From an uncultured Gammaproteobacteria bacterium (GTDB taxonomy: Bacteria > Pseudomonadota > Gammaproteobacteria > PS1 > Thioglobaceae), in NCBI GenBank assembly GCA_913044155.1, contig CAJWNF010000029.1:1-6900 (forward strand): a stretch of DNA of 6,900 nt, given 5' to 3'. Made by a program: the position numbers and the translations under genes. This document shows, piece by piece, positions 1-6,506 of this stretch. Numbering within the stretch: the stretch's first letter is position 1; the number at the start of each line of letters is the position of its first letter. The notes beneath the pieces were generated by a model. That model saw only the letters and a program-made list of their open reading frames with translations, had not been told where the DNA came from and ran no database searches.

Positions 1-1090
1 TCTCGGCACTAAAAAATATTCCAAACATTCCTCCTACGCTGTTACTTGTCAAGGCAATATTATTTTCATTAGCAACTGCAACAATGCCTTTGGTTAGATA
101 CTCTACACTCTCACTTAAGTTTTGATAGAAAGACTCATCACTCTCTAGAATATTGAGCATAGCAAGACCAGCTGCCATAGATAAGGGGTTTCCAGAAAGT
201 GTGCCTGCTTGATAGACCGGCCCCAAAGGGGCAACCTGTTCCATAATTTCTTGCCGACCACCAAACGCTGCAACAGGTAGACCGCCACCTATAACTTTAC
301 CTAGTGTAGTAATATCAGGTTGAACTCGGTAGTGAGTCTGTGCACCACCCAATGCAACACGAAATCCTGTCATCACTTCGTCAAAAATTAAAATACTGTT
401 ATATTCATCACAAATCTTTCTAAGGCCTTGCAAAAAACCTTCTAATGGCGGTACACAGTTCATATTCCCAGCAACTGGCTCAACAATAATACAGGCTATC
501 TCTTTGCCCATCTCCTTAAACAGTCTATCTACAGACTCAAGATTGTTGTAATCAACTGTCAAAGTGTGTTTCGCTAAATCATTTGGAACGCCAGGCGAAG
601 TTGGTACTCCTAATGTCAATGCTCCTGAGCCAGCCTTAACAAGTAAGGAGTCAGAGTGGCCATGATAACAACCCTCGAATTTGACGATTTTGTCGCGCCC
701 AGTATAGCCTCTTGCTAACCTTATAGCGCTCATAGTTGCTTCAGTGCCAGAACTAACCATTCTGACCATTTCAATTGAAGGTATAAGTTGGCAAACTTTT
801 TTTGCAAGCAAAGTCTCAATTTCCGTAGGCGCTCCAAAACCAAGTCCCTTACCCAATAAACTCTTAACTGCATCAAGAATAATTGGATTTGCATGCCCTA
901 ATATCATTGGACCCCAGGAGCCAACATAATCAATATATGAATTACCATCAACATCGAAAAGATAAGCTCCTTCACCTCGTTCAAAATAAATGGGTTCACC
1001 TTCTACCCCATTAAAAGCTCGAACTGGTGAATTAACACCTCCAGGAATATACTTTTTAGCTTCATTAAATAAGCTTGATGAATGTTTCAT
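1..1090 (-). CDS. hemL: Glutamate-1-semialdehyde 2,1-aminomutase, C-terminus cut by window edge
   Basis: HemL is a cytoplasmic PLP enzyme that converts glutamate-1-semialdehyde to 5-aminolevulinate, the last step of the C5 route to heme and other tetrapyrroles. About 363 codons are visible. The usual length is about 426, so roughly the last 60 residues lie beyond the left edge. The N-terminus [12 protein letters not shown] is typical of the family. [20 protein letters not shown] (about 113-132) is the PLP-phosphate and substrate region, followed by [19 protein letters not shown] carries the Asp that contacts the pyridine nitrogen. [19 protein letters not shown] contains the Schiff-base lysine at residue 265, the same number as in E. 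coli HemL. No frameshift is seen. The ATG overlaps the holB stop by one base (TAATG), with only a weak GAGAAA-type ribosome site upstream, so reinitiation from holB is likely. Identity is very secure. Confidence 0.97.
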   Translation of the reverse strand, partial: MKHSSSLFNEAKKYIPGGVNSPVRAFNGVEGEPIYFERGEGAYLFDVDGNSYIDYVGSWGPMILGHANPIILDAVKSLLGKGLGFGAPTEIETLLAKKVCQLIPSIEMVRMVSSGTEATMSAIRLARGYTGRDKIVKFEGCYHGHSDSLLVKAGSGALTLGVPTSPGVPNDLAKHTLTVDYNNLESVDRLFKEMGKEIACIIVEPVAGNMNCVPPLEGFLQGLRKICDEYNSILIFDEVMTGFRVALGGAQTHYRVQPDITTLGKVIGGGLPVAAFGGRQEIMEQVAPLGPVYQAGTLSGNPLSMAAGLAMLNILESDESFYQNLSESVEYLTKGIVAVANENNIALTSNSVGGMFGIFFSAE

Positions 1091-2130
1091 TAATTTTCTC
1101 TAGGGTTTGTAATAACTGGATACTTTTTTAGGTGCGTAATATGTGACCAAACAATAAGAATATTATCCAATAACAACTTAACATTTACGCTTGTTTGTGA
1201 CATTGAAATAGCACGATTAATATCATCTAATAATTGAAAAAAGTATTTTACAGGTGTCTTCTCGATCACCTTATTGAGTTCTAGAAGAGCTCCCTCTTTG
1301 CGCAAAGTTTTTAATCGTATCGCTTGAGTAACAAGTTGCTGTAGGCAATTCAATACTTCCAACTCTTGTCCATCAAATACTTCAGATTCATTTGCTTTAA
1401 CTGGGTTTGTTGCTATTTCTAGTAAATGATTTTGCCAATTTTGATACTGCAAAAAATAATCTCCTTTTAAGTCTTCGACCGCCCTGAAAGGAACTCCATG
1501 AGAATTCTCTAGTAGTTGAACCGCACTGAAATCTTCACGCTTATCTTCATCAATATGATTAGACACCCAGGCCACACTTGACTCATCGAAGGTTGGATTG
1601 ATATGTACAGACTGGCAACGAGAAAGGATTGTTGCTGGCAATGAGCTTGGGTTGTGTGCTAATAGAATAATTAAGGTATTTTCGCGTGGCTCTTCTAGAG
1701 TCTTTAACAGACAATTAGCGGCATTAATATTTAACTGGTCAGCATAAAAAATCATCCCTATCTGGAGTTCTTGTGCAGTTTTTTCCAATGATTCGCAGAA
1801 TGTGCGAATCTGATCAACCCTTATCTCTTTAGACAATATTCCTTTATCATTTAATTCATTAGAGCAATAAATCATATTTGGGTAATGCGATCTTCGTATA
1901 AGAACGTTGTGGTCGAGTAATTTTTTTGGATTGTCTTTTTCAAGAGAGAGACAATTATTGCACTTTCCACAAGACTTGTTTTTACAAAGAAGTGCCTTAA
2001 TTAGTTGATTTGCAAGCTCAAACTTACCTATTTTTTCTACACCAGTAATCAAGAGTGCATGAGGCAAATGGTTTTGATCAATCATTTGTTTGAGTTTTGC
2101 AAAAGCATTTTGATGCCAAGGAAGTATCAT
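1090..2130 (-). CDS. holB: DNA polymerase III subunit delta prime
   Basis: HolB is the non-motor clamp-loader subunit (delta prime) that, with gamma/tau and delta, loads the beta sliding clamp on DNA. The 346 aa protein begins with the usual PWHQ and LPHALLITG stretch. The P-loop is degenerate (GVEKIGKFE, about 30-38), as expected for an ATPase-dead subunit. Four cysteines (C49, C54, C57, C60 in [12 protein letters not shown]) form the clamp-loader zinc module. [12 protein letters not shown] (about 137-148) and the SRC motif (170-172, ATILSRCQ) are hallmark clamp-loader sequences; SRC supplies the arginine finger to the neighbouring subunit. The C-terminal collar domain is poorly conserved, as usual. 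The stretch between the zinc module and VDQIR (about 61-105) looks longer than in E. coli. The start overlaps the tmk stop (ATGA). The stop overlaps the hemL start by one base. Confidence 0.95.
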   Translation of the reverse strand: MILPWHQNAFAKLKQMIDQNHLPHALLITGVEKIGKFELANQLIKALLCKNKSCGKCNNCLSLEKDNPKKLLDHNVLIRRSHYPNMIYCSNELNDKGILSKEIRVDQIRTFCESLEKTAQELQIGMIFYADQLNINAANCLLKTLEEPRENTLIILLAHNPSSLPATILSRCQSVHINPTFDESSVAWVSNHIDEDKREDFSAVQLLENSHGVPFRAVEDLKGDYFLQYQNWQNHLLEIATNPVKANESEVFDGQELEVLNCLQQLVTQAIRLKTLRKEGALLELNKVIEKTPVKYFFQLLDDINRAISMSQTSVNVKLLLDNILIVWSHITHLKKYPVITNPREN

Positions 2131-2744
2131 AAATCTTTAAGCAGTGATTTTATTTTTTGTTGCACCTCCTCGACCGAGCAAGCTGCATCAATTAATTTAA
2201 TGCGTTCTGGATATTTTTTTGCTCTATCAACAAAAGCTTTTCTGACTCGTTCAAAAAAATCCCAGTCTTCCTGCTCAATGCGATCTTTTTCAGCGCGAGC
2301 TTCAATTCTCTGCATACCCAAATCAGTTTCTATATTTAGTATGATAGTTAGGTCTGGTTGAAATTCTCCATGCACCCATGATTCTAGTTCAGAAATTCTC
2401 CCTATATCTAGCTCTCTGCCTCCACCTTGATAAGCAAAGGAGGCATCAGTAAATCTATCACTCACAACCCATTTGCCAGCATTAAGGGCTGGTTTAATTT
2501 TTCTGTGTATATGTTCATTACGGTCACTGAACATCAATAACAATTCAGTATCACTATGCATATCTCCAGTATCGCGACCTAACAAGAGTTTACGAATTTT
2601 TTTTCCCAATTCAGTACCTCCTGGTTCTCGAGTTTTTACAACATCTAGACCTTTTCGCTGCAAATAGTCGCAAATAAACGCAATTTGAGTACTTTTACCG
2701 GCACCTTCGATACCATCTATAGTAATAAATTTTCCTTTTTTCAT
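2127..2744 (-). CDS. tmk: Thymidylate kinase (dTMP kinase)
   Basis: Tmk phosphorylates dTMP to dTDP with ATP in the cytoplasm, an essential step towards dTTP. At 205 aa it has normal family length. The P-loop GIEGAGKST is at 11-19, the REPGGT motif at 39-44 and the DRF motif at 96-98, followed by YQGGGR (105-110), which contacts the substrate. The LID segment EARAEKDRIEQE (about 148-159) is rich in arginine and lysine. Together with a P-loop that lacks the arginine of the yeast/human type, this fits the bacterial (E. coli-like) class of TMP kinase. The ATG lies 15 nt after the mltG stop with no strong Shine-Dalgarno. The stop overlaps the holB start by 4 nt (ATGA), so the two are probably translationally coupled. 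Synteny with pabC, mltG and holB supports the call. Confidence 0.97.
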   Translation of the reverse strand: MKKGKFITIDGIEGAGKSTQIAFICDYLQRKGLDVVKTREPGGTELGKKIRKLLLGRDTGDMHSDTELLLMFSDRNEHIHRKIKPALNAGKWVVSDRFTDASFAYQGGGRELDIGRISELESWVHGEFQPDLTIILNIETDLGMQRIEARAEKDRIEQEDWDFFERVRKAFVDRAKKYPERIKLIDAACSVEEVQQKIKSLLKDL

Positions 2745-2759
2745 AGTTCTAATTTTAAA

Positions 2760-3740
2760 CTAGGTGCCACCTAAATACTTCTTGATATTGTTCTTGTGTT
2801 CTTCATAACTTGAAGCAAATGCATGGCTCCCATCTTTTTTGGAGACAAAGTACAATGCGCTCCCACTATCTGGATGGAATGCAGCATATAGAGAGGAATA
2901 TCCTACTGATGAAATTGCTCCGGGCGGCAATCCGTGGTAACGGTAGGTGTTATACAAACTGTCAAATTTTAAATCACTTTTCTTTAGGGGAGGCTTATAT
3001 TTCTCACCTAGGGCATATATCACCGAAGGGTCAGTTTGCAGTCTCATGCCTTTCTCTAATCTTCTAATAAAAACGCCTGATATCAGATGCTTTTCATCGT
3101 CAAAAGCGGTTTCTTTTTCAATCAAAGAAGCTAGAATTACTGCTTCATATGGGTCTTTATATGGCAATTCTTTTTTTCTATTCTGCCACAATAAATCTAA
3201 CTTCTCTTGCATCATTTTGTGGGATCTTTTTAGTACATTACTAGCACTTTCCCCGTAATCAAAATTGAATGTTTCGGGAAAGAACCGCCCCTCATATGGC
3301 TCTTTAATGGCAATCAAGTTCATCGTTTCTTGAAGTGATAAATTGGCGTGAATGGCTGGATTAGAATTCAGCATTTGAAAATACTCATGAATAGTCTTGC
3401 CTTCAATAAACGTTATATTTACTGTTGCCACCCTGCCATTCGTAACAATTTCAAAAAAATCTAATACACTCATATCAGGCTCTATCTCATAGTATCCTAA
3501 TTTAAGTTTTTTATCGTAGTTAAATAATTCACCAATCAAATTAAACATGATTTTTGACTTAATTAATTTACGATTGCTTAACTCTTCAGAGATAGAATCA
3601 ATTGTTGCTCCTTTCTGCACATGATAGATTTGACTTTCTGTGATCGTCATATCTTTAGAAGTTAACCACCAAATATAACCAATACAGAAGGCAATTATGA
3701 CAAGTAGTCTAAAGGTAAAAAGCTTTTTTGTTACAACCAT
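2760..3740 (-). CDS. mltG: Endolytic murein transglycosylase MltG (YceG-like)
   Basis: MltG is an inner-membrane enzyme that cleaves nascent peptidoglycan glycan strands internally and is thought to set their length. The 326 aa protein has a short basic N-terminus and one membrane anchor (about 8-26, ending in YIWWL). The rest would face the periplasm. Residues about 38-60 (HVQKGATIDSISEEL) form the LysM-like subdomain. EGRFFPETF (150-158), LASLIEKET (203-211), GMRLQTDPSVIYALG (231-245) and YNTYRYHGLPPGAI (263-276) are the signature blocks of the catalytic YceG domain. The EKET block holds the catalytic glutamate, most likely E208, corresponding to E218 of E. coli. The length is close to the E. 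coli protein (340 aa). The start overlaps the 3' end of pabC by 10 nt. The pabC-mltG-tmk order matches E. coli. Confidence 0.96.
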   Translation of the reverse strand: MVVTKKLFTFRLLVIIAFCIGYIWWLTSKDMTITESQIYHVQKGATIDSISEELSNRKLIKSKIMFNLIGELFNYDKKLKLGYYEIEPDMSVLDFFEIVTNGRVATVNITFIEGKTIHEYFQMLNSNPAIHANLSLQETMNLIAIKEPYEGRFFPETFNFDYGESASNVLKRSHKMMQEKLDLLWQNRKKELPYKDPYEAVILASLIEKETAFDDEKHLISGVFIRRLEKGMRLQTDPSVIYALGEKYKPPLKKSDLKFDSLYNTYRYHGLPPGAISSVGYSSLYAAFHPDSGSALYFVSKKDGSHAFASSYEEHKNNIKKYLGGT

Positions 3741-4564
3741 ATGAACGAATTATCTTCTGCGGATTTTTCTTTAAGGGTCTCTGAAATTATTTCAGTTATT
3801 TTATGTTTACTATATACAAAATCTTCAATTCGATTGACTGGACTAACTCCTTGGATGCTGTTTGAAATAAAAACTTCATCGGATTGAAGAAGTTCTTTTA
3901 CAGATAGATCTTTTATACTTATATCAAATCCTAAATCTGCAGCTATTTTTAATATTACAGCCCGTCTTGTTCCTTCTATACCGCATTTATCTAAATTTGG
4001 AGTTATAAGTCTATTGCCTTGGACACAAAAAATGTTTCCCTGTGTTACAGAAATAACATTTTCATTCTCATCAAGCATAATTCCATCATCATTCTTTATA
4101 CCTGCACGTGCAATTACTTGTTCAAGTCGATTACAATGCTTTATGCCAGCCAATTTTGGATTTGAATTGTAACCGCTATTACAAAATTCTAAAGAAAATG
4201 TCATATTCTGGTTAATTCTTTTTAACTCAGAAACAATAATCATACGAATCGGCCTGATATTATCTTTATAACTATAACCTCTTAAAGATTCTCCTCTACT
4301 CAATACTAATTTGACGATGCAATTATCGATTTTCATTAAAGAAAATGCCTTTCTAATATCACTTAACCACAAAGTCTCATCAATCATCGATATATTTAGA
4401 CGATCACAACCCAATCTCATTCTCTCTAAATGATTTGACCAAAAAAGCAATTTTTTATTCTCAACAAGGCATGTTTCAAACAATCCATCACCAAACTGCG
4501 TGTTGCGATTGAAAACACTAGCCTTCGACTGCTTTTTGCCATCGATAAGAATAACTGGGGTCAT
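3731..4564 (-). CDS. pabC: Aminodeoxychorismate lyase, PLP fold-type IV
   Basis: PabC eliminates pyruvate from 4-amino-4-deoxychorismate to give p-aminobenzoate for folate synthesis. The chosen ATG gives 277 aa (E. coli about 269) beginning MTPVILIDGKKQ, which aligns with the normal PabC N-terminus. RNTQFGDGLFET (20-31) and HLERM (45-49) are family blocks. The PLP lysine is K142 in LAGIKHCNRLEQV (138-150). VFISNSIQGVSPVNRI (231-246) is the C-terminal substrate and cofactor block. An odd point is that the glutamate usually placed five residues before the Asn of the xxxNxF block, where it contacts the PLP ring nitrogen, appears to be Ser172 (VISVTQGNIF). Other fold-IV enzymes (branched-chain or D-amino acid aminotransferases) are possible from sequence alone, but synteny with mltG-tmk-holB favours PabC. 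The frame stays open upstream to a GTG at 4627, which would add a hydrophobic 21-residue stretch; I consider that spurious. Confidence 0.88.
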   Translation of the reverse strand: MTPVILIDGKKQSKASVFNRNTQFGDGLFETCLVENKKLLFWSNHLERMRLGCDRLNISMIDETLWLSDIRKAFSLMKIDNCIVKLVLSRGESLRGYSYKDNIRPIRMIIVSELKRINQNMTFSLEFCNSGYNSNPKLAGIKHCNRLEQVIARAGIKNDDGIMLDENENVISVTQGNIFCVQGNRLITPNLDKCGIEGTRRAVILKIAADLGFDISIKDLSVKELLQSDEVFISNSIQGVSPVNRIEDFVYSKHKITEIISETLKEKSAEDNSFIWL

Positions 4565-4595
4565 AATAGTTTTTAATAAGAAAATAACAGAAACC

Positions 4596-4601
4596 ATTAT
4601 A
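4596..4601 (-). promoter_or_regulatory. Candidate -10 box for the pabC operon
   Basis: A perfect TATAAT lies on the minus strand about 32 nt upstream of the chosen pabC ATG. It is well placed to drive the pabC-mltG-tmk-holB-hemL operon with a leader of roughly 25 nt. No convincing TTGACA-like -35 is present at 15-18 bp, and there is no TGn extension. In AT-rich DNA the match could be chance, though its position between two divergent operons supports it. It lies inside the GTG-initiated extension of the pabC frame, which is another reason to prefer the downstream start. Confidence 0.4.
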
Positions 4602-4620
4602 AAACAAAGTATAAGATGCC

Positions 4621-4648
4621 TTCTCACTTCCTATAGCAGGTTTATAAT
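4621..4648 (+). promoter_or_regulatory. Candidate sigma-70 promoter of the DUF1538 operon
   Basis: A perfect -10 TATAAT at 4643-4648 has a partial -35 TTCTCA (4621-4626; four of six matches to TTGACA) at 16 bp spacing. Transcription would begin near 4655, leaving a leader of about 28 nt before the ATG at 4683. The -10 is flanked by two AGGTT direct repeats (4638-4642 and 4649-4653) with an 11 bp period, which might be an operator half-site pair or chance. Support is sequence resemblance and position only. Confidence 0.5.
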
Positions 4649-4662
4649 AGGTTAAACAATCT

Positions 4663-4669
4663 AAGGAAG
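4663..4669 (+). promoter_or_regulatory. Ribosome binding site of first DUF1538 gene, unusually distant
   Basis: AAGGAAG is a good Shine-Dalgarno core but ends about 13 nt before the ATG at 4683, longer than the usual 5-9 nt. No ATG, GTG or TTG lies in the better-spaced interval, so the ATG at 4683 is still the best start. The spacing predicts less efficient initiation than for the two regulator genes downstream. Confidence 0.55.
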
Positions 4670-4682
4670 TAATATAACAGAC

Positions 4683-5417
4683 ATGAATTATGTTCTTAGA
4701 AGGCTTGCCAGCAACCTTCTTGACAGTTGTAAGGACTTACTTCCAATTGTTTTAGTAGTTGCTTTCTTTCAAATTATAGTGCTTGATCAGCCCATTCCTG
4801 AATTGGGCAATATACTCTTGGGAGGCTTGTCAGTCCTTATTGGTTTGACTTTTTTTGTTTCTGGTCTTAGGTTAGGTCTTTTCCCTATAGGAGAAAATTT
4901 AGCCCATTCATTCGTAAAAAAGGGGTCATTATTTTGGCTTTTTTTATTTGCTTTTGCGCTTGGTTTTGGTACAACCATAGCAGAACCGGCACTCATTGCA
5001 GTAGCGAATGAAGCTGCAATCGTTGCAAGCACTGGTGGCATTATCGAAAACACTGAATTGACTATCAACAAATATGCGGTTGATCTAAGACTGACTGTTG
5101 CACTTGCTGTTGGTATTTCAGTAATGCTAGGCGTCGCAAGAATCATATATGGTTGGCCATTGCACTGGCTGATTATTTTAGGATATTTTCTAGTTATGAT
5201 CATCACTTTCATTTCTCCTGACTGGATTATTGGCATTGCTTATGATTCTGGCGGAGTTACAACGTCTACAGTCACCGTGCCTTTGGTTACAGCTTTAGGT
5301 GTTGGATTAGCTAGCAGTATTCGTGGTAGAAATCCGCTTACCGACGGCTTTGGTATGATTGCAATTTGCTCACTATTGCCCATTATTGCAGTTCTAATTT
5401 TTGGAATTATTTTATGA
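4683..5417 (+). CDS. DUF1538 family integral membrane protein, first of tandem pair
   Basis: This 244 aa, highly hydrophobic protein of unknown function belongs to DUF1538 by my recognition of its motifs. About six or seven membrane segments can be placed: 19-35, 43-68, 82-97, 134-153, 158-178, a polar-glycine stretch 186-210, and 224-244. Conserved blocks shared with the next gene are LFPIG (66-70), TIAEP (98-102), [10 protein letters not shown] (186-195), [14 protein letters not shown] (198-211) and GRNPLxDGFG (215-224). The acidic and small polar residues inside the membrane blocks (E101, D188, the GGVTTS run) resemble substrate- or ion-binding elements of secondary transporters. A transport role is inference; no substrate can be assigned. 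The start is the first ATG after the promoter, with a distant AAGGAAG. The stop overlaps the start of the paralogous gene (ATGA), so equimolar, coupled synthesis of a two-subunit membrane complex is likely. Confidence 0.87.
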   Translation: MNYVLRRLASNLLDSCKDLLPIVLVVAFFQIIVLDQPIPELGNILLGGLSVLIGLTFFVSGLRLGLFPIGENLAHSFVKKGSLFWLFLFAFALGFGTTIAEPALIAVANEAAIVASTGGIIENTELTINKYAVDLRLTVALAVGISVMLGVARIIYGWPLHWLIILGYFLVMIITFISPDWIIGIAYDSGGVTTSTVTVPLVTALGVGLASSIRGRNPLTDGFGMIAICSLLPIIAVLIFGIIL

Positions 5418-6145
5418 GCATTCTTGAATCTTTCATCTCTATGTTTTGGGATATCGCTCCCATCATTGGAGTAATATTAATCTTTCAGCTGTTTATTATC
5501 AAAGAAAAAATACCTAATATGTCTCAAACCCTGTTTGGTATTTTTATGGTTTGGATAGGACTGACTTTGTTTATTGTCGGATTGGATAAAGCACTATTTC
5601 CAATAGGAAAAATGATGGCAACTCAGTTAACCTCTTCGGATTTTCTCGGCATAACTGAACTTAACTGGAATGACTACTTTTGGGTATACCTATTTGCTGC
5701 GAGCATGGGCTTCTCAGCAACTATTGCTGAACCCTCTCTTTTGGCTGTAGCGATTAAAGCAAATGAGGTTTCAGGCGGTTCAATTCGGGTTTGGCCTTTG
5801 AGAATAACAATTGCCCTTGGTGTGGCGATTGGTATTGCACTTGGAAGTTATCGAATTGTTGTTGGCCTGCCTCTTCATTACTTTATTATTACTGGCTATG
5901 GGATAGTCATCATACAAACTTATTTCGCCCCGAAGCAAATTATTGCACTAGCTTACGACAGCGGTGGCGTCACAACTTCAAGTGTTACCGTGCCTTTAAT
6001 AGCAGCTTTGGGGCTTGGCCTAGCAAGTACAATTGAAGGTAGAAACCCACTCATTGATGGATTTGGACTAATTGCCTTTGCAAGTCTATTTCCTATTATG
6101 GGAGTTTTAGCTTATGCTCAACTTAAACACTTAATAAATAAGTAA
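5414..6145 (+). CDS. DUF1538 family integral membrane protein, second of tandem pair
   Basis: This 243 aa paralogue of the preceding gene has the same length and order of blocks: LFPIG (61-65), TIAEP (103-107), [10 protein letters not shown] (180-189), [14 protein letters not shown] (192-205) and GRNPLxDGFG (209-218). About six or seven membrane segments are expected. The ATG at 5414 (MSILESF) was chosen over an ATG 48 nt upstream. It makes the ATGA overlap with the first gene and gives an N-terminus that aligns with the paralogue. Initiation probably depends on coupling, because only a weak GGA precedes it. At aligned motif codons the two genes often differ at third positions, so the duplication is old rather than recent. 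The two copies most likely assemble together as the halves of one transporter or channel. Function is unknown; the regulator genes that follow suggest gating by cellular energy or carbon/nitrogen status. Confidence 0.87.
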   Translation: MSILESFISMFWDIAPIIGVILIFQLFIIKEKIPNMSQTLFGIFMVWIGLTLFIVGLDKALFPIGKMMATQLTSSDFLGITELNWNDYFWVYLFAASMGFSATIAEPSLLAVAIKANEVSGGSIRVWPLRITIALGVAIGIALGSYRIVVGLPLHYFIITGYGIVIIQTYFAPKQIIALAYDSGGVTTSSVTVPLIAALGLGLASTIEGRNPLIDGFGLIAFASLFPIMGVLAYAQLKHLINK

Positions 6146-6149
6146 GGAG
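6144..6149 (+). promoter_or_regulatory. Strong Shine-Dalgarno of the P-II-like gene
   Basis: AAGGAG overlaps the stop codon of the second DUF1538 gene and sits 6 nt before the ATG at 6156, an almost ideal site. It fixes that start and predicts much stronger initiation than for the membrane genes. Confidence 0.85.
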
Positions 6150-6155
6150 AAAAAA

Positions 6156-6506
6156 ATGCACTTTAAATTAATAATCGCTTTTGTTGATAGCACCAAAACC
6201 GATAAAATCTTATCTGCTGCTCGCGAACACGGGGCAACAGGATCAACTGTTATTTCTCAAGCAAGAGGAGAGGGTGTCCATGATGAAAGAACCTTTTTGG
6301 GCTTGCATATAGAAACACAAAGAGATGTTTTATTTCTTTTAGTAGAGCAATTTAATGCTCGAAAAATTCTTGAAACTGTCAACGATGTAGGCGCCTTTGA
6401 TAAGAAATCACACGAAGGCATCGCATTTCAAATTGACGTTGAAGATGCGGTCGGCGTGATGCATCAAATTGAAATACTAAATAAAAATATAGAGGAGGAA
6501 GTATGA
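6156..6506 (+). CDS. P-II family-like signalling protein
   Basis: This 116 aa soluble protein has the order of elements of a P-II (GlnB/GlnK superfamily) trimer subunit. It has an N-terminal strand FKLIIAFV, helix DKILSAAREHGATGSTV (about 16-32), a T-loop-like segment starting at ARGEG (36-40), strand DVLFLLV (57-63), helix ARKILETVNDVG (68-79) and a final strand EGIAFQIDVEDAVG (87-100). It departs from classical GlnB. There is no tyrosine anywhere, so GlnD-type uridylylation is impossible. The T-loop looks shortened, and the B-loop TGxxGDGKI is replaced by DVGAFDKKSHEGI. Nucleotide or effector binding may therefore differ, as in other non-canonical P-II-like proteins (SbtB, CPII). P-II proteins commonly bind a membrane transporter through the T-loop, and here the adjacent DUF1538 pair is the obvious partner (inference). 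Its stop overlaps the CBS gene start (ATGA). Confidence 0.82.
   Translation: MHFKLIIAFVDSTKTDKILSAAREHGATGSTVISQARGEGVHDERTFLGLHIETQRDVLFLLVEQFNARKILETVNDVGAFDKKSHEGIAFQIDVEDAVGVMHQIEILNKNIEEEV
6493..6498 (+). promoter_or_regulatory. Consensus Shine-Dalgarno of the CBS gene
   Basis: AGGAGG, a perfect anti-Shine-Dalgarno match, lies inside the last codons of the P-II-like gene, 4 nt before the ATG at 6503. It both decides the start and implies high translation. The coding cost is small because it reads as the Glu-rich C-terminus of the P-II-like protein. Confidence 0.85.

Noticed and set aside
744..929. Plus-strand open frame antisense to hemL
   Set aside because: It lies wholly opposite conserved hemL coding sequence, has no ribosome site and shows no recognisable protein features.
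2005..2361. Plus-strand open frame across the tmk-holB junction
   Set aside because: Its length comes from opposing two conserved genes; the serine/phenylalanine-rich product has no domain and no ribosome site.
2810..3258. Two overlapping plus-strand frames opposite mltG
   Set aside because: They are antisense to the conserved MltG catalytic domain, unsupported by start signals, and compete with each other.
4630..4651. Imperfect inverted repeat CCTATA / TATAATAGG as a terminator or hairpin
   Set aside because: The arms do not match cleanly, there is no GC-rich stem or U-run, and the sequence is better explained by the -10 box.
4787..5236. Minus-strand open frame of about 149 codons opposite the first DUF1538 gene
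   Set aside because: It mirrors a hydrophobic gene with conserved motifs on the plus strand; the product is low-complexity and has no upstream promoter or ribosome site.
5366..5413. Upstream ATG extension of the second DUF1538 gene
   Set aside because: It would overlap the first gene by about 50 nt, while the ATG at 5414 gives the ATGA junction and an N-terminus matching the paralogue.
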